Of a DNA stretch of 64,000 nucleotides, positions 49,969 through 60,637 are shown piece after piece (position 1 is the first letter of the stretch; each line of letters starts with the position of its first letter). The DNA is taken from NCBI GenBank assembly GCA_965178125.1, contig OZ237775.1, positions 186,001-250,000 on the forward strand, written 5' to 3'. Made by a program: the position numbers and the translations under genes. The DNA comes from Bilabrum cf. latius. Taxonomy: Eukaryota > Bigyra: Bicosoecida > Bigyra > Bicosoecida. Below the pieces are notes generated by a model, which searched no databases, was not told where the DNA came from, and worked only from the letters and a program-made list of their open reading frames with translations.

Positions 49969-50754
49969 ATGGCATCCTACGCAGATTCTGGCGAAGGAAA
50001 TCCTTTTGATGGTCTTGAAGGCCCTCGAATGAAGCAGCAACGTCAGGTGCTGAAGAAGATGCTGGACACATGGCTCGCGAGCGTGCCGCTCGAAAGTTTT
50101 CGAAGTGCTCTGCCGACCCTCGCAAAGGGGGCGGGCTCTTCCAGGGTAAGTTTGCGCCCCTCATATCATAGTAGCTGCCCAAGATGCATCGCACGTTTGG
50201 ACCAAAGCCGTCGAGAGTAGGCCAGCATGCACGCATTCTTTGAAAACGCGTTTCTGCTTTTTTGCAAATTGGCGCAGCTGTTGGACTCCCTCTCTGTCGA
50301 CATGATCACTGCGGTGCGCGCTAACATCGAGAGCGAATTTGACGCCATCTGCTCGGAGCTGGGTGTCGCGGAGCGCCTCAACGGGTTGGACCGGCTGGAG
50401 ATCGAGCAGAAAGAATACAAGGAGGCAGACGGCACTCGCGCCCGCCGCGTCAGACCATCCTCATCGGCCCCCTTGGCAGCATTGAAAAAACAGGTACTGG
50501 AAGCGAGACGGGCCGAGCTGGAACAGCTCCGCGCAGCGCGGCAGGAGCTGTCGCAGGGCAACGAGGCGCTGGAGCAGGAGGTGGGCGAGCTGCACGCCAG
50601 GGCAGAGGCGGTGAGGGCTCGCATCGACGAATCCAAGGTCAGGATGCAGGGGGCCGCCGACATCGCGGAGGGGTTTCATGCCGCGTCCAGCAAGGCGGCA
50701 GGAGAGGCCTAGGCCTAGGTGGGTAGTGGCAAAGGGCCGGAGTCCGGCACTTGA
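49969..50754 (+). CDS. NNF1: NNF1/PMF1-like kinetochore protein (MIND/MIS12 complex)
   Basis: NNF1 (PMF1) is a subunit of the MIS12/MIND complex that links centromeric chromatin to the NDC80 complex. Exon 1 49969-50145, GTAAGT...CAG intron 50146-50277, exon 2 50278-50754; 217 aa. The helical N-terminus (VLKKMLDTWLASVPLESFRS) joins to ITAVRANIESEFDAICSELG, which closely resembles the family core seen in plant NNF1 (IEGEFESIC), then a long heptad coiled coil (50480-50660). Two in-frame TAGs (50710 and 50716) occur just before the C-terminus; the true stop is TGA at 50752-50754, giving a short hydrophilic tail. An alternative acceptor near 50223 would add about 18 residues. Confidence 0.65.
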
Positions 50755-51989
50755 GGTGGCGGGTGAGTCAGTGGCTGGGTGGGGGCCTCTGTCACGTAGC
50801 TAGATCTAGCATCTTAGTCATGTGCTACCATCTGTACTGCGCTGCACTGCACTGCAATGGCCTGGCCTGGCCGACTGCTTCAGCATCGGCATCAGCATCG
50901 GCATCAGCATCGGCATCAGCATTGGCATCAGCATCGGCATCGGCATCAGCATCGGCATCGGCATCAGCATCGGCATCAAGTGGGCTCATGCTCGGGCTCG
51001 GGGTCGTGCTCGTGCTGCCACGGCCAAGGGAACGCGGCCTGGGTGAGTCAGGGGAGTGGAGGCAGAAGGGGGCCGTGCACATAAATGGGCAACATCGCGG
51101 GGCAGTGGGCCCTTCCACAGCAGATAAGGGGGTGGGGGAGAGGGCACGCATTGCATTCAAAGTTGGTGATTCTCCTGCTGTGCGTGACAGCACCCGGCTG
51201 CGTTGAGTTGCTGGGCTGGCAGTTGGTGAGCTGGCCTTACACTACCAACCCGAAGTAGCAGGTGCCGATACTCTTTGCGTGCCATGTCTGCCGCGGGTAC
51301 GCGTTGGGGTCGCGTTGCTGCCCGTAGACAATGAAGGGGTACTTCGTGCCAAATGTTGCGGTTTCAGCCGGACATGAAGGCACCAGCGGCAACCGCCGCG
51401 TGTGACTATTTTCGGGTCATGCGGTAGCGTTGCTCTTGCTTGGCTCAACGTTGTACGGCAAGTTGTAATCTTTCGCATGCCACATCGATCTTGCGAATCT
51501 CGAAACTAGATCTACTCGGAAGCTAGAAAGCAGGTCAGATCCTGGTCTCTGTGCAATTTTACAACCATTATCCTGTCGATTATTTGGCTACAATGAACAG
51601 CCCCTCCTACAGATGAACAGCCTTGCAAACGATTGTGGAGAGTTCTTAATAGACCTAGGGGCCTATTGCCCTTGTAGTACTAGTAGCGCGTATATTTGCG
51701 ACTGTGTGAGAAATCGGATTTTCGATCGCTTGCATGCAAAAGACTCTTTCAGCATTCTTCCTAGGAACAACCTTTATTTGTTTAGCTGGTTGAACCTGCA
51801 TTTACTATTTTACTCTTTAAATATCGCGGTAAGGATGTACTCTTCAATAATAGTTTGCATGAAAGGTAGTTTTACCATCTGTTTGTGTTTACCGTTCACC
51901 TCATTCTGTGGTATGTCGTGCATCTCGGCAAGATGTGTGGATTTTCCAATCAAAACAAGAATTTCGTAATAGTAAGACTTCGCAGGTCA
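50755..51989. other. intergenic with a GCATCR microsatellite
   Basis: Spacer of about 1.2 kb. It holds the 6-bp repeat at 50882-50978 and, near 51888-51907, the text shared with the upstream region of the second SAP-like gene. A likely 5'-UTR acceptor (TTCGCAG) lies just before ATG 51990. No other feature seen. Confidence 0.45.
50882..50978 (+). repeat. (GCATCR)n microsatellite
   Basis: About 16 hexamer units alternating GCATCG and GCATCA with one variant. Open in several frames purely because of the repeat. Non-coding by position. Confidence 0.85.
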
Positions 51990-53690
51990 ATGCAACCTGG
52001 ATCATCTTCAGGAGCTGTGCGTATCCCTGTGACGAAGTCTCCGCTCCACAGGCTTAGTGTTGCTGCCCTCAGGACGAGGATCCGCAGCAGGGACCCGCCC
52101 CCGCCTGGAGCAAGGGTGAATCAATTGAAGTGGCTAGCGACCGCATACCAGTCGAGGTTTGTCGATGAAAACAGGGTCAACATCGATGGATCTGACTTCT
52201 TCGTGTCGAGCGAGGATCTGCGGCACATGGCAGCCGCCCTCGGCACCCGCACGGCCGGCTCCAAACACGACGTGATGGAGAGCATCCAGCAAGGAGTGGC
52301 AGATGGATTGCCGGCTGCACCCCGGCCCAATGCGCGCAGGCCGGGACATGCCATGACCAAGTCTGCGATCTGGGGCATGAATCAGACCGAGCTGCGAGCT
52401 GGGCTGCACGCCAAAGTGCCCGGGCTGAATGCTAGGACTACGCAGGTGGCTGTGAAGTGGCTGTACGTGGGCTGCAAGTGCGAGCTTGTGAACGAGAACA
52501 CCGTGAGGTACGGCCGTGAAGAGTATGAGATGAAAGGGGATGACTGGAAGGCGATGGCGAAGGCCTGGCAGGTATCACCGCATGGTACCAAGTTCAAAGT
52601 AATGGAGCAGATCATGGCTGCAATCGAGAAGATGAGGAACCCCACATCACCTCCGGCTCCAGTCCCAGGTCGTCGTCCAGCCCCAGTGCTTCCGCCAGCC
52701 TCAGTGCTTCCCCGGGTACCACGCGACGTGCCAGCACCTAGTCCCGGCCCCAGTCCTGCACCTTCGCACGCGGCCCCTGCTTCTCCCCTCACCCCGCCAA
52801 TCGATGCATCCCCGATCTGGGCCTGGCGCGCCCCCGAGATTAGGGACCGGCTTCGGGGCAAGACCAGGATCGGGCTGACTGGACTCAACAAGCAGGCCCT
52901 GCTCTGGTTGGCGGTTTGCGTGCTGGGAGGGCCAATTACAGAGGAGTACACCGTTGATGTGAGCGGCCAGACGTACAAGCTCAAAGGTGCTGACCTGCGG
53001 GAGATGGCAGTGGTCATGCGTGTGCCCTGCCCATCGAGGGGCAACAAGGCCGATCTAGCGGGTAGGATCAACGCCATGGTCCAGCTCGATCGCCAGACAG
53101 GGCTACCTGCACCCAGCGGTCCAGTGCCAGCACCATCCCAGCCGATGCACCGATCGAGTGCCCCGGACACAGGCGCGGCACTTGTCCACGCCAGCTCTGG
53201 ACTAGCCGGGCCTGTAGAACCAAGCCCACCACCGCCAGCAGCCTCAGCTTCACTTCATATATCTGCATCCCCTGAGTGGAAGCTGACGAGGAACCAGCTC
53301 CAGGCCAGGGTCTTCCGCTGCGTGCCAGCCTGGACTGCAGGGGAGCTGACCAGGCGGTCGCCGGAAAGTATGCGCTGGCGGTCCATCGGCTTCATCTGCA
53401 CTTTCACTGCGACGGACCCCACCGCGATCGTACTGGACGGGGCTCGGTATGCCATGACGGCCGCGGACTGGTCGTCGATGGCGGGGGCCTTCAAGGTGCA
53501 AGAGGACGGAGGCAGCCTTGCGGTGATGGAGAGGGTGCGGGACCGCGTAGATATATTGAAGAGAATGGGCCAGTCGCTCCCAGACGTGCACGCCCAGGCG
53601 CCTGTCGCGGCCTCTGCTGCCGGAGGTGGAGCTCCGCCCGTCCTTCCCCCTGGCCCTGTGCAGGCCCCCGGGCCAGTGGTTTCCATGTGA
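51990..53690 (+). CDS. four-repeat SAP-like domain protein, copy A
   Basis: I do not recognise a named family. ATG at 51990 follows a splice acceptor (TTCGCAG), so an intron in the 5' UTR is likely; TGA at 53688-53690; 566 aa. The protein is four divergent copies of an approximately 85-residue unit with the pattern LR..L......Q.KWLA, a strand with Y.., then DL..MA.A..V...GSK.DVM..I. Units start near residues 20, 130, 270 and 430. The second half (DLRHMAAALGTRTAGSKHDV) looks like an SAP or HeH helix-extended-helix, a fold that binds DNA or RNA in other proteins. Pro/Ala linkers separate the units. No in-frame TAG. The next gene is a tandem duplicate; the first two units are nearly identical at the DNA level. 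Confidence 0.7.
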   Translation: MQPGSSSGAVRIPVTKSPLHRLSVAALRTRIRSRDPPPPGARVNQLKWLATAYQSRFVDENRVNIDGSDFFVSSEDLRHMAAALGTRTAGSKHDVMESIQQGVADGLPAAPRPNARRPGHAMTKSAIWGMNQTELRAGLHAKVPGLNARTTQVAVKWLYVGCKCELVNENTVRYGREEYEMKGDDWKAMAKAWQVSPHGTKFKVMEQIMAAIEKMRNPTSPPAPVPGRRPAPVLPPASVLPRVPRDVPAPSPGPSPAPSHAAPASPLTPPIDASPIWAWRAPEIRDRLRGKTRIGLTGLNKQALLWLAVCVLGGPITEEYTVDVSGQTYKLKGADLREMAVVMRVPCPSRGNKADLAGRINAMVQLDRQTGLPAPSGPVPAPSQPMHRSSAPDTGAALVHASSGLAGPVEPSPPPPAASASLHISASPEWKLTRNQLQARVFRCVPAWTAGELTRRSPESMRWRSIGFICTFTATDPTAIVLDGARYAMTAADWSSMAGAFKVQEDGGSLAVMERVRDRVDILKRMGQSLPDVHAQAPVAASAAGGGAPPVLPPGPVQAPGPVVSM

Positions 53691-54353
53691 ACATGATGCA
53701 GATCTACCGATGGGATCATGATGCAGATCCAGTCGAGGGCGAGCGGTGGTGGTGGGTTTCGGCTCGACGGGATGGCAGGGCAGAGCAGGCTCACAATAAT
53801 GCATTGGGCCACCGAGATGCTATAAAAGTGGAGGAAGGATGGCAAGAGCGCCTAGGATATCCGACTTCCCACTGCTTTTGTGTCTCGCTCCCTCCGAGGC
53901 GGTGACGACAATCGAGCAGCGCGTGGGGTAAACTGCATTCGAATGACGTGTCTATCCAAGACGTACTAGTTTTAAAGTCAGACTCTGCCTTATTAGTCCA
54001 GTTTTCGAAGGTCTTGTCCCCGGGCGACTGGTTCAACTGTGCTTTAGTAACGTGTGTATTGGGACTTCACCCGAAACCAGTATTGCAATAGCCAGTCGCC
54101 AATTCCGATTCGCAACGTGTGAGCTGTAAAAGTTGGTCAATTGATAAACTATGCTTGTGACTACTATGATATAATCCAGTTTGTTCCTAGCTGCACCCTC
54201 GAGTCTCCACCCAGTACGCGTATCCACTTTTGACATCTGCCTCGGTTTACCGTTCACCACATTCTCAAATGATTATGGCCGACATTCGGCTACTGTCAGC
54301 AAATTTTACAGTATAATTCCTTGTTATCTTACTCCCCTCAAACATGCAGGAAG
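53691..54353. other. spacer between the duplicated genes, nothing else recognised
   Basis: Contains AT-rich sequence, the shared upstream text near 54242-54261 and an acceptor-like CATGCAG just before ATG 54354. No coding stretch. Confidence 0.45.
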
Positions 54354-56021
54354 ATGGCATCTTCAGGTGCTGCGCGTATCCCTGTCACAAAGTCTCCAAT
54401 CCACGGGCTTAGTGTTGCTGCCCTCAGGACGAAGATCCGCAGCAGGGACCCGCCCCCGCCTGGAGCAAGGGTGAATCAATTGAAGTGGCTAGCGACCGCA
54501 TACCAGTCGAGGTTTGTCGATGAATATAGGGTCATCATCGATGGATCTGACTTCTTCGTGTCGAGCGAGGATCTGCGGCACATGGCAGCCGCCCTCGGCA
54601 CCCGCACGGCCGGCTCCAAACACGACGTGATGGAGGGCATCCAGCAAGGAGTGGCAGATGGATTGCCGGCTGCACCCCGGCCCGACGCGCGCAGGCCGGG
54701 ACATGCCATGACCAAGTCTGCGATCTGGGGCATGAATCAGACCGAGCTGCGAGCTGGGCTGCATGCCAAAGTGCCCGGGCTGAATGCTAGGACTACGCAG
54801 GTGGCTGTGAAGTGGCTGTACGTGGGCTGCAAGTGCGAGCTTGTGGACGAGAACACCGTGAGGTACGGCCGTGACGAGTACGAGATGAGCTTGAGCGACT
54901 GGAAGGCGATGGCGAAGGCCTGGCAGGTAAAAGATTATGGTACCAAGTTCAAAGTAATGGTGCGGATCCGGGCTGCAATCGAGGAGATGAGGAGCCCGAC
55001 ATCACCTCCGGCTCCAGCCCCAGTGCTTCCCCCCGCCCCAGCCCCAGCCCCAGCCCCAGCCCCAGCCCCAGCCCCAGCCCCAGCCCCAGCCCCAGCCCCA
55101 GCCCCAGCCCCAGCCCCAGCCCCAGCCCCAGCCCCAGCACAACGCAGAGGGTTTACGGGCCCAAGGAAGCAAAAAGCTCTGAAGCCGATCGAACTTCCTA
55201 TCGCAGAGTGCGTATTCTGGACCATGAAAACCCCAGAGCTGAGGGAGATGCTCCGGGGCAAGGCGATCGGCTTATCCAAGGCCAACCTGCAGGCCTTGCG
55301 CTGGATGGCTGTGTGCTACTCTGGGAGTTCCGTGAACGACGACGGTACGGCGATCGTGGGCGGTCACACGTACAAGCTCACTCGCAAGGATCTGACTGAC
55401 ATGGCAACGGCCATAAAAGTTCCGCGCCCTGGCAGTGGAAGCAAGGCGGACATTGTCGGGATGATCCGCGAGAAGCTCAGGCACGATGCACTCAGGGGCG
55501 GGGCAAGGCCTATGGTCGGCGAAGGTACCCAGGCCAAGGGGGGCGCAGCGACCCAATCCAGCCCCGGACATGCCAAGCCCGAGACCCAGTCCAAGCCCGA
55601 GACCCAGACCAAGCTCGAGACCCAGTCCATGCCCAAGACGAAAGGCCGAAGTACTCCTTCCAAGGGCCGCAGCACTCCCCCAAAAATTCCGGAGGTGCCT
55701 CGCATTTCAATGTGTCCCGAGTTGCAGCTTACCAAGACGCAGCTACTTGGACTGGTGTCTCTATGCATGCCAACAAAGATAGTCGAATCGCTGGCCAAGC
55801 AACCTCTCACGGTAATGCGGTGGCGCGCAATTGGCTACGTTGGTGCGCTCAGTAGAGCGGGCATCCGAGTTCGGGGCCGCCGCTACGAGATGGCGGCCTC
55901 AGACTGGCGAAACATGGCGAAAGCATTCGGTGCAGCGGAGCATCCGGTCACAAAGAGCGTGGTTGATGGGGTATTAGATCACGTGGCTCGTATTAAACGG
56001 TTCGGCGAATCAACCTTGTGA
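54354..56021 (+). CDS. four-repeat SAP-like domain protein, copy B
   Basis: Tandem duplicate of the preceding gene, about 2.36 kb downstream. ATG at 54354 is aligned with copy A; TGA at 56019-56021; 555 aa. Units 1 and 2 (54390-54985) match copy A almost base for base (differences such as ENRVNI against EYRVII). The linker then diverges sharply and carries a perfect (AP)n run at 55032-55138. Units 3 and 4 (near 55200-55470 and 55710-56010) keep only the pattern LR..L....L..LRWMAV...YKLTRKDLTDMA...GSKADIVGMI. Either unequal recombination or gene conversion has kept the 5' halves alike. A hydrophilic Thr/Lys/Ser-rich linker lies at 55540-55680. No in-frame TAG. A nucleic-acid-binding role is an inference. 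Confidence 0.7.
   Translation: MASSGAARIPVTKSPIHGLSVAALRTKIRSRDPPPPGARVNQLKWLATAYQSRFVDEYRVIIDGSDFFVSSEDLRHMAAALGTRTAGSKHDVMEGIQQGVADGLPAAPRPDARRPGHAMTKSAIWGMNQTELRAGLHAKVPGLNARTTQVAVKWLYVGCKCELVDENTVRYGRDEYEMSLSDWKAMAKAWQVKDYGTKFKVMVRIRAAIEEMRSPTSPPAPAPVLPPAPAPAPAPAPAPAPAPAPAPAPAPAPAPAPAPAPAQRRGFTGPRKQKALKPIELPIAECVFWTMKTPELREMLRGKAIGLSKANLQALRWMAVCYSGSSVNDDGTAIVGGHTYKLTRKDLTDMATAIKVPRPGSGSKADIVGMIREKLRHDALRGGARPMVGEGTQAKGGAATQSSPGHAKPETQSKPETQTKLETQSMPKTKGRSTPSKGRSTPPKIPEVPRISMCPELQLTKTQLLGLVSLCMPTKIVESLAKQPLTVMRWRAIGYVGALSRAGIRVRGRRYEMAASDWRNMAKAFGAAEHPVTKSVVDGVLDHVARIKRFGESTL
55032..55138 (+). repeat. (CCCAGC)n coding repeat, (Ala-Pro)n
   Basis: About 18 perfect 6-bp units encoding alternating Ala and Pro in the linker between units 2 and 3 of copy B. 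Absent from copy A, which has a non-repetitive Pro-rich linker. Confidence 0.95.
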
Positions 56022-56183
56022 TGGGCCGCCGTTCAGCTAGCGCCAGTGGGGTGCTCCCGGTGCCAGGCACTGTTGCTCGTGTCTTCATCGAGGAGAATGT
56101 CTTTTTAATACTACCGGATTTGCCTGCTTGTAAACAATTACTTTTAAGAATCATGCACAGCGTAGAGCTTTTGCGGAGACACT

Positions 56184-58730
56184 TCAAAGAGCCATGGCCG
56201 TGGCATTGGATGCGACCTCCACGGCGCCCCTCGCTGCCACGTCCAGCAGAGAGGGCGAGTACACGGCGAAGGAGAAGAGGCCAGCGGACATGGAGCCCAC
56301 TACGATAAGGGTGATGACCCACCCGAAGGCAACCCTGGCCACCATCCACCAGTTGATCCCGTTGCAGGGGTTCTCCACGAGCCCCACCCCGATGGTGGCG
56401 CCCACCTGGCAGTGGGTCGTGCTAAGGGGCAGCTCCAACCGGGACCCGATGATGATGACAAGTGCGGCTCCGAGTTCCACGAGGAACCCCCTGGAGGGGG
56501 TCAAAGGCACGAGCTCCACGCCGATCGCCTGGATGATGCGCCAGCCCAGGGTGGCCAAACCCACAACGATTCCGAATCCTCCGATCAGAAGCACCCAGGC
56601 GTCCACGGGCGAGCTGGAGGCCACGATCCCCGTCGAGTAGATGGCCACGATGGCGGCGAAAGGTCCCATGGCGTTGGCGCTGTCGTTGGCTCCGTGTGCG
56701 AACGAGTCAAAGGCAGCAGTGAACACCTGCAGGTACACGAAGGTCTGCTCGGTCTTCTTGTCGAACCGCTCGAGGTTCTTGTGCATCTGGGCCACTGTTC
56801 CCTCGGGGTCGTCCTTGAGGCTGCTGTGCACGTCGGCGGAGACACCCTGCGTCAGGACGGTCATAGCCGTGCTGGATGCATTTCGCTCCTGGTCCTGCTG
56901 CTCGCCGGCTGGCCCGACCTTGCTCGTGGTGGTGGCGCCCGTTGGCTTCACGTCGCTTGCCCCGGCTGCGTTCATATCATAGTCATTCGTGGGTGCGCTG
57001 GCCTTGGACTCTGATCCCGGGGCGGGGGCCTCTGTGTCAGCCACCTTGCCGGCGTTGATCTTGCCCCCAGAGGTGGGCAGCACTGCAGTGCTGCGGTTGC
57101 TCACCGCCCCCAGCTCAATGTCGCCCTCTTCTTCACCATCAATGGGCACGCTGCAGGGGCTGCCAGGTGCCTCCATGTCCATGCCCTCCTTGTGTTCCTC
57201 AGAGACCGGACCGTCATCGAGCTCTGCGGACCCTCCGCCGCACCCGCACCAGACGGGCAGTACCTTGGTTCCATCGAGGATGTTCTGCTTCAGCCAGGGA
57301 ACAATGGTGAACTGCAGGGCTACACCCACTACGAGTCCCGATCCGATGGAGCTGACGATGCCGATCCACAGGGGCGTGTCATCCAGCTCGAGCGCGGGCG
57401 TGCCCTTGTACACGATGAAGAAGACGTTGATGGCGACAGTGATGGCGATGATGATGGGCATGAAGGTGAAGGCGCGCTCAAAGGAAAACGCAGACCGCAG
57501 AATGGTGTACCTCAGGGTCCAGTAGGCCCCCGCGGCGAGCACGCCCGAGAGAATGGGAGACAGGAACCAGCTGGCCACCACCATGCCCACCTTTTGCCAG
57601 TTCACGGCGTCCGAGCCACCCGCTGCCAGCGCCATGCCGATGACACCGCCGATGGTAGAGTGCGTGGTTGATACAGGCATCTTGAAGTATGTCGCAATCA
57701 TGAGCCAGACGCCCACGGCGAACAGGACAGAAAACATGCCAATCATGAGGACATCCGGGCGGTCGACGAAGGCGTCCGTGTCGACGATTCCCTTGCGGAT
57801 GGTCTTAGTCACATGAGCTCCTGCGAGCACAATTAAATGACGCAAATATATCGTATCTGTTATGTGCCCGGTGCACTCTTAGCTTATTGTGCAGCAGGGC
57901 CTGGCGCCCCCAAAGACTGCCCAAGCTTCTCCTCGTGCAAAACAATACGCTACGCAATCCACATCATTCCAAGAGACAAATAGAGCATGACTTTGTACAA
58001 ATCGCACCACGATGTGTCCTTTAGCTGGCAGCAAGTGCTGTGAGCCACAGCTTGGGCCGCGCACTGCACCAGCGAGCACTTGCTTCGTCCCACAACCATG
58101 TGCAAACGCAGGCGCAAAATGCAAAGCAGAACAATAAGACCACTGCATATTGCTTCAATATTATCCCACAGAGCAGCGCAAAAACGAACCTTTTGGTCGG
58201 AGGAAGCCCGAGATTCGATGATGCGCTGCCGCACCTTGGGGAGCATCGCCACGAGCAGCTTGCAGTCGGCGGCTCAGTGCCGACTGGACTCACCCATGAG
58301 AAAGGCACCGGCGAACTCAAAAATGCCGGCGATAATCACGGCCTAAAGAAGAGTGACCGACTTAGCTCCGACAGAGCTGCCAAAGCTGTTGGCGGCATCG
58401 TTTGCGCCTGCGAGGGGAAGGCTCGGGGGTGAGGCGAGGACAGCGCGGGTCACAGTCATCGAGCATTCTGGCATGCCGCTGGTCACATTGGCGATTTTCC
58501 AGGGCAATTCAAGCGTACATTCCGATGCAATGGGTACACTTAATAGTAAATGGTTGTGCACGGTAACCTGCGTGCGCCGTCTCCTTGCTTTCGTGTCAAG
58601 ATGCGGTCAATGTGACCTGATGGCAGCATGCACGCCTCTCACCGATGCCGAATGCTGCGAAGAAAGCAAGAAGTCCGCCGATTCCAACAATCCATTCTAA
58701 TGAAGTTGGGTCTGCGCTCAGGACGTCCAT
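56184..58730 (-). CDS. PiT-family (SLC20/PHO4) sodium- or proton-coupled phosphate transporter
   Basis: Imports inorganic phosphate across a membrane. Minus strand: exon 1 58730-58643, intron 58642-58408, exon 2 58407-58294, intron 58293-57821, exon 3 57820-56184 (TGA); 612 aa. Both PiT signatures are present: FGIGANDAANSFGSSVG across the first splice junction and FAHGANDSANAMGPFAAIV (near 56690). The second junction restores FLMGAHVTKTIRKGIVD, an exact family motif. PVSTTHSTIGGVIG and PLSTTHCQVGATIGVG are the paired repeats of the transport core. A long cytosolic loop (57260-56770) is acidic and variable. One TAG (58343-58345) falls in TLL-TAG-AVIIAGIFEF, where the family has TLKQA or TLRQA: strong evidence for glutamine. 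Confidence 0.92.
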
Positions 58731-59251
58731 GCTGTCTGTCTCTTTGCCTTCCCTGCTGTGTGAAGTGATTCGACACGCGCCCAGCATGGCATCCGGATTC
58801 CACCTGCTTACTTCCGGTATTCTTGCACGAGGTTGTACGAAGATGCGCCCGGTTCCCTGGCCATTCTGATACGTTGAACGCAGACAACGGGGTCCTATTT
58901 GGATAATATAGACGTACCCTGTGTGATATGGTTGCGAAGTATGTCTTCAACCTTGTGCTGCGGCCCATCAGCCGCCCGCAACGTGAACTGCAACTGCAAC
59001 ACAACACAAGCCACTATCGGACTGTGTGTTGAATTATCACGCGAACCACCAGAAAAAGCATCCAATCTGTAGATGTAAACTCTTTGAAATGCTCAGTGGT
59101 TTGCTTGTAAATGTGTGCAGCGACTTCTTTCAGCCTTTCCCTAGACCTCACTTCTCCCCACGGCACACCCAAGCGTTCATGGTCACTGATATGATAGATG
59201 CTACTAGAATAACTCGCATGCATGTTCTTGCTTGCAATCGCACTCAGGCTA
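58731..59251. other. intergenic, nothing recognised
   Basis: About 520 bp between the start of the phosphate transporter and the stop of the alpha-SNAP gene, both on the minus strand. Should contain the transporter promoter. No coding or RNA feature seen. Confidence 0.5.
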
Positions 59252-60527
59252 TCAGCCGAGCTCGTCCTCGGCCGTGGCGGTAGCATCCTCGGTCCCCGCC
59301 TCGATCTCCCCATCCGCCGCCCCGCTGAGGCCCTTTCGCACCAGGAGCAGCAGCCTGGTCCTCCAAGGGCTCAGCTTGGAGATCCGATCGTACTCGGCTA
59401 GCGCATCCACGAACCCCTGCGCGTTGCCCTTCTCCACCGCCTCCACCAGGTCGGCAAAGAGCCTGCCCTCTCGGCTCTCGGCGAACGTGTAGTCCAGGTC
59501 TCCGAATCGATCTAGGGCCTGCTTGGCAGCCACCACGTCGTTAAGAGCCAAGTAGCATATCCCCGCATCAAGGAGGTGTTCCTTGGCCTGGAACTTGAGA
59601 AGGGAGTTGTCCGCCCTCGCTGCTGCCACTGCCTCGTATGCCTCTGCCGACTCCTGGTACCTGCCGGCATTCGCGCCCAACTCTGCCCACTTGAGCTTGC
59701 ACTGGTTGGCGCTGCTCTCCGACCTGTCCCCCTCAAAGTACCCCATCGCCTTCTCGAAGTGGGACATGGCCTCCTCCCAGTTCTCCTCCTTCTCCAGTGC
59801 CTGCGCGAGCTGCTGGTGCATCTGGGCGGCCTGACGGAACTTGCCGTTGGACACCAATCGGGGGATGCACTGTGTCTCCAACACGGCCCCCGCCTTCTTG
59901 GGGTCCACGAACTTGAACATGTCCGCGGCGTTCTTGTACATGGCGCCAGCCGAGACGTCGTCCGAGAGGTTCAGGTACATCTGCGCCGCCTGGGAGTAGG
60001 CCTCACCCGCCTTGCCGTAGGCGCGCGCAGCTTTATACTGGTGCCCTGCCTGCGTGTAGGAATCGCTGGCTTCCGTGTACTTTTCCCTGCGGTGCCAGCA
60101 GCAGAGGCGAACAAGTTCCACAAGCAAATGCCACAGCTTCGAAGCATGCGCAACTACAGCGCATCGCGTGCATACGCAAACTAATTGAGAAAAATTTATA
60201 GTCTTACACAGAGCTAAACATAACGAATCGGTCTCTTGCAGAATTCCCCTGCGCTTGGATAGATGGACGGATTCGCAGCACGGCATAGAGCAGCGACGAT
60301 GCTAAACACGCAACGCGGTGATCAGCAAGGTTCTTATCATATTATACATGCCGGTACTGGTTCGTAACTTCGCGGGACTTCCAAGCGCGCATCCAGCAGA
60401 TAGCAAGCATGGTCGAACGGTCCTGAGACCCTCCAACACTTTCCCTCACTTCTTGCATCAGAGAGTCCCCCTTTGCCTCGAGCGGACTCCCTGTTCCACC
60501 TGATGGTGCACCTTTCACTCCAGCCAT
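59252..60527 (-). CDS. SEC17: alpha-SNAP (SEC17 family), 5' exons incomplete
   Basis: Adaptor that binds SNARE bundles and recruits NSF for disassembly after membrane fusion. The last exon 60086-59252 (TGA) encodes the TPR-like helical solenoid: EKYTEASDSYTQAGHQYK, then AMGYFEGDRSESSANQCKLK, a family hallmark, and the C-terminal RISKLSPWRTRLLLLVRKGL, where LSPW...LLL is the NSF-stimulating end. An acidic tail of about 20 residues is extra. A likely first exon is 60527-60450 (starting MAGVKGAPSGG and ending SLMQE before GTGAGG). At least one short exon between the two is missing from my model because the last exon starts in a different phase. No in-frame TAG seen. Confidence 0.85.
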
Positions 60528-60637
60528 ATCAACGTGGTATGAGAAAATGGGCCGGAACCCTGCTGCAACTTGCTTTGGAATTCAATGCAGTGCACTTTTG
60601 AGAAAAATCTGTAATAATCGTGGACCCCGCAAACCCA

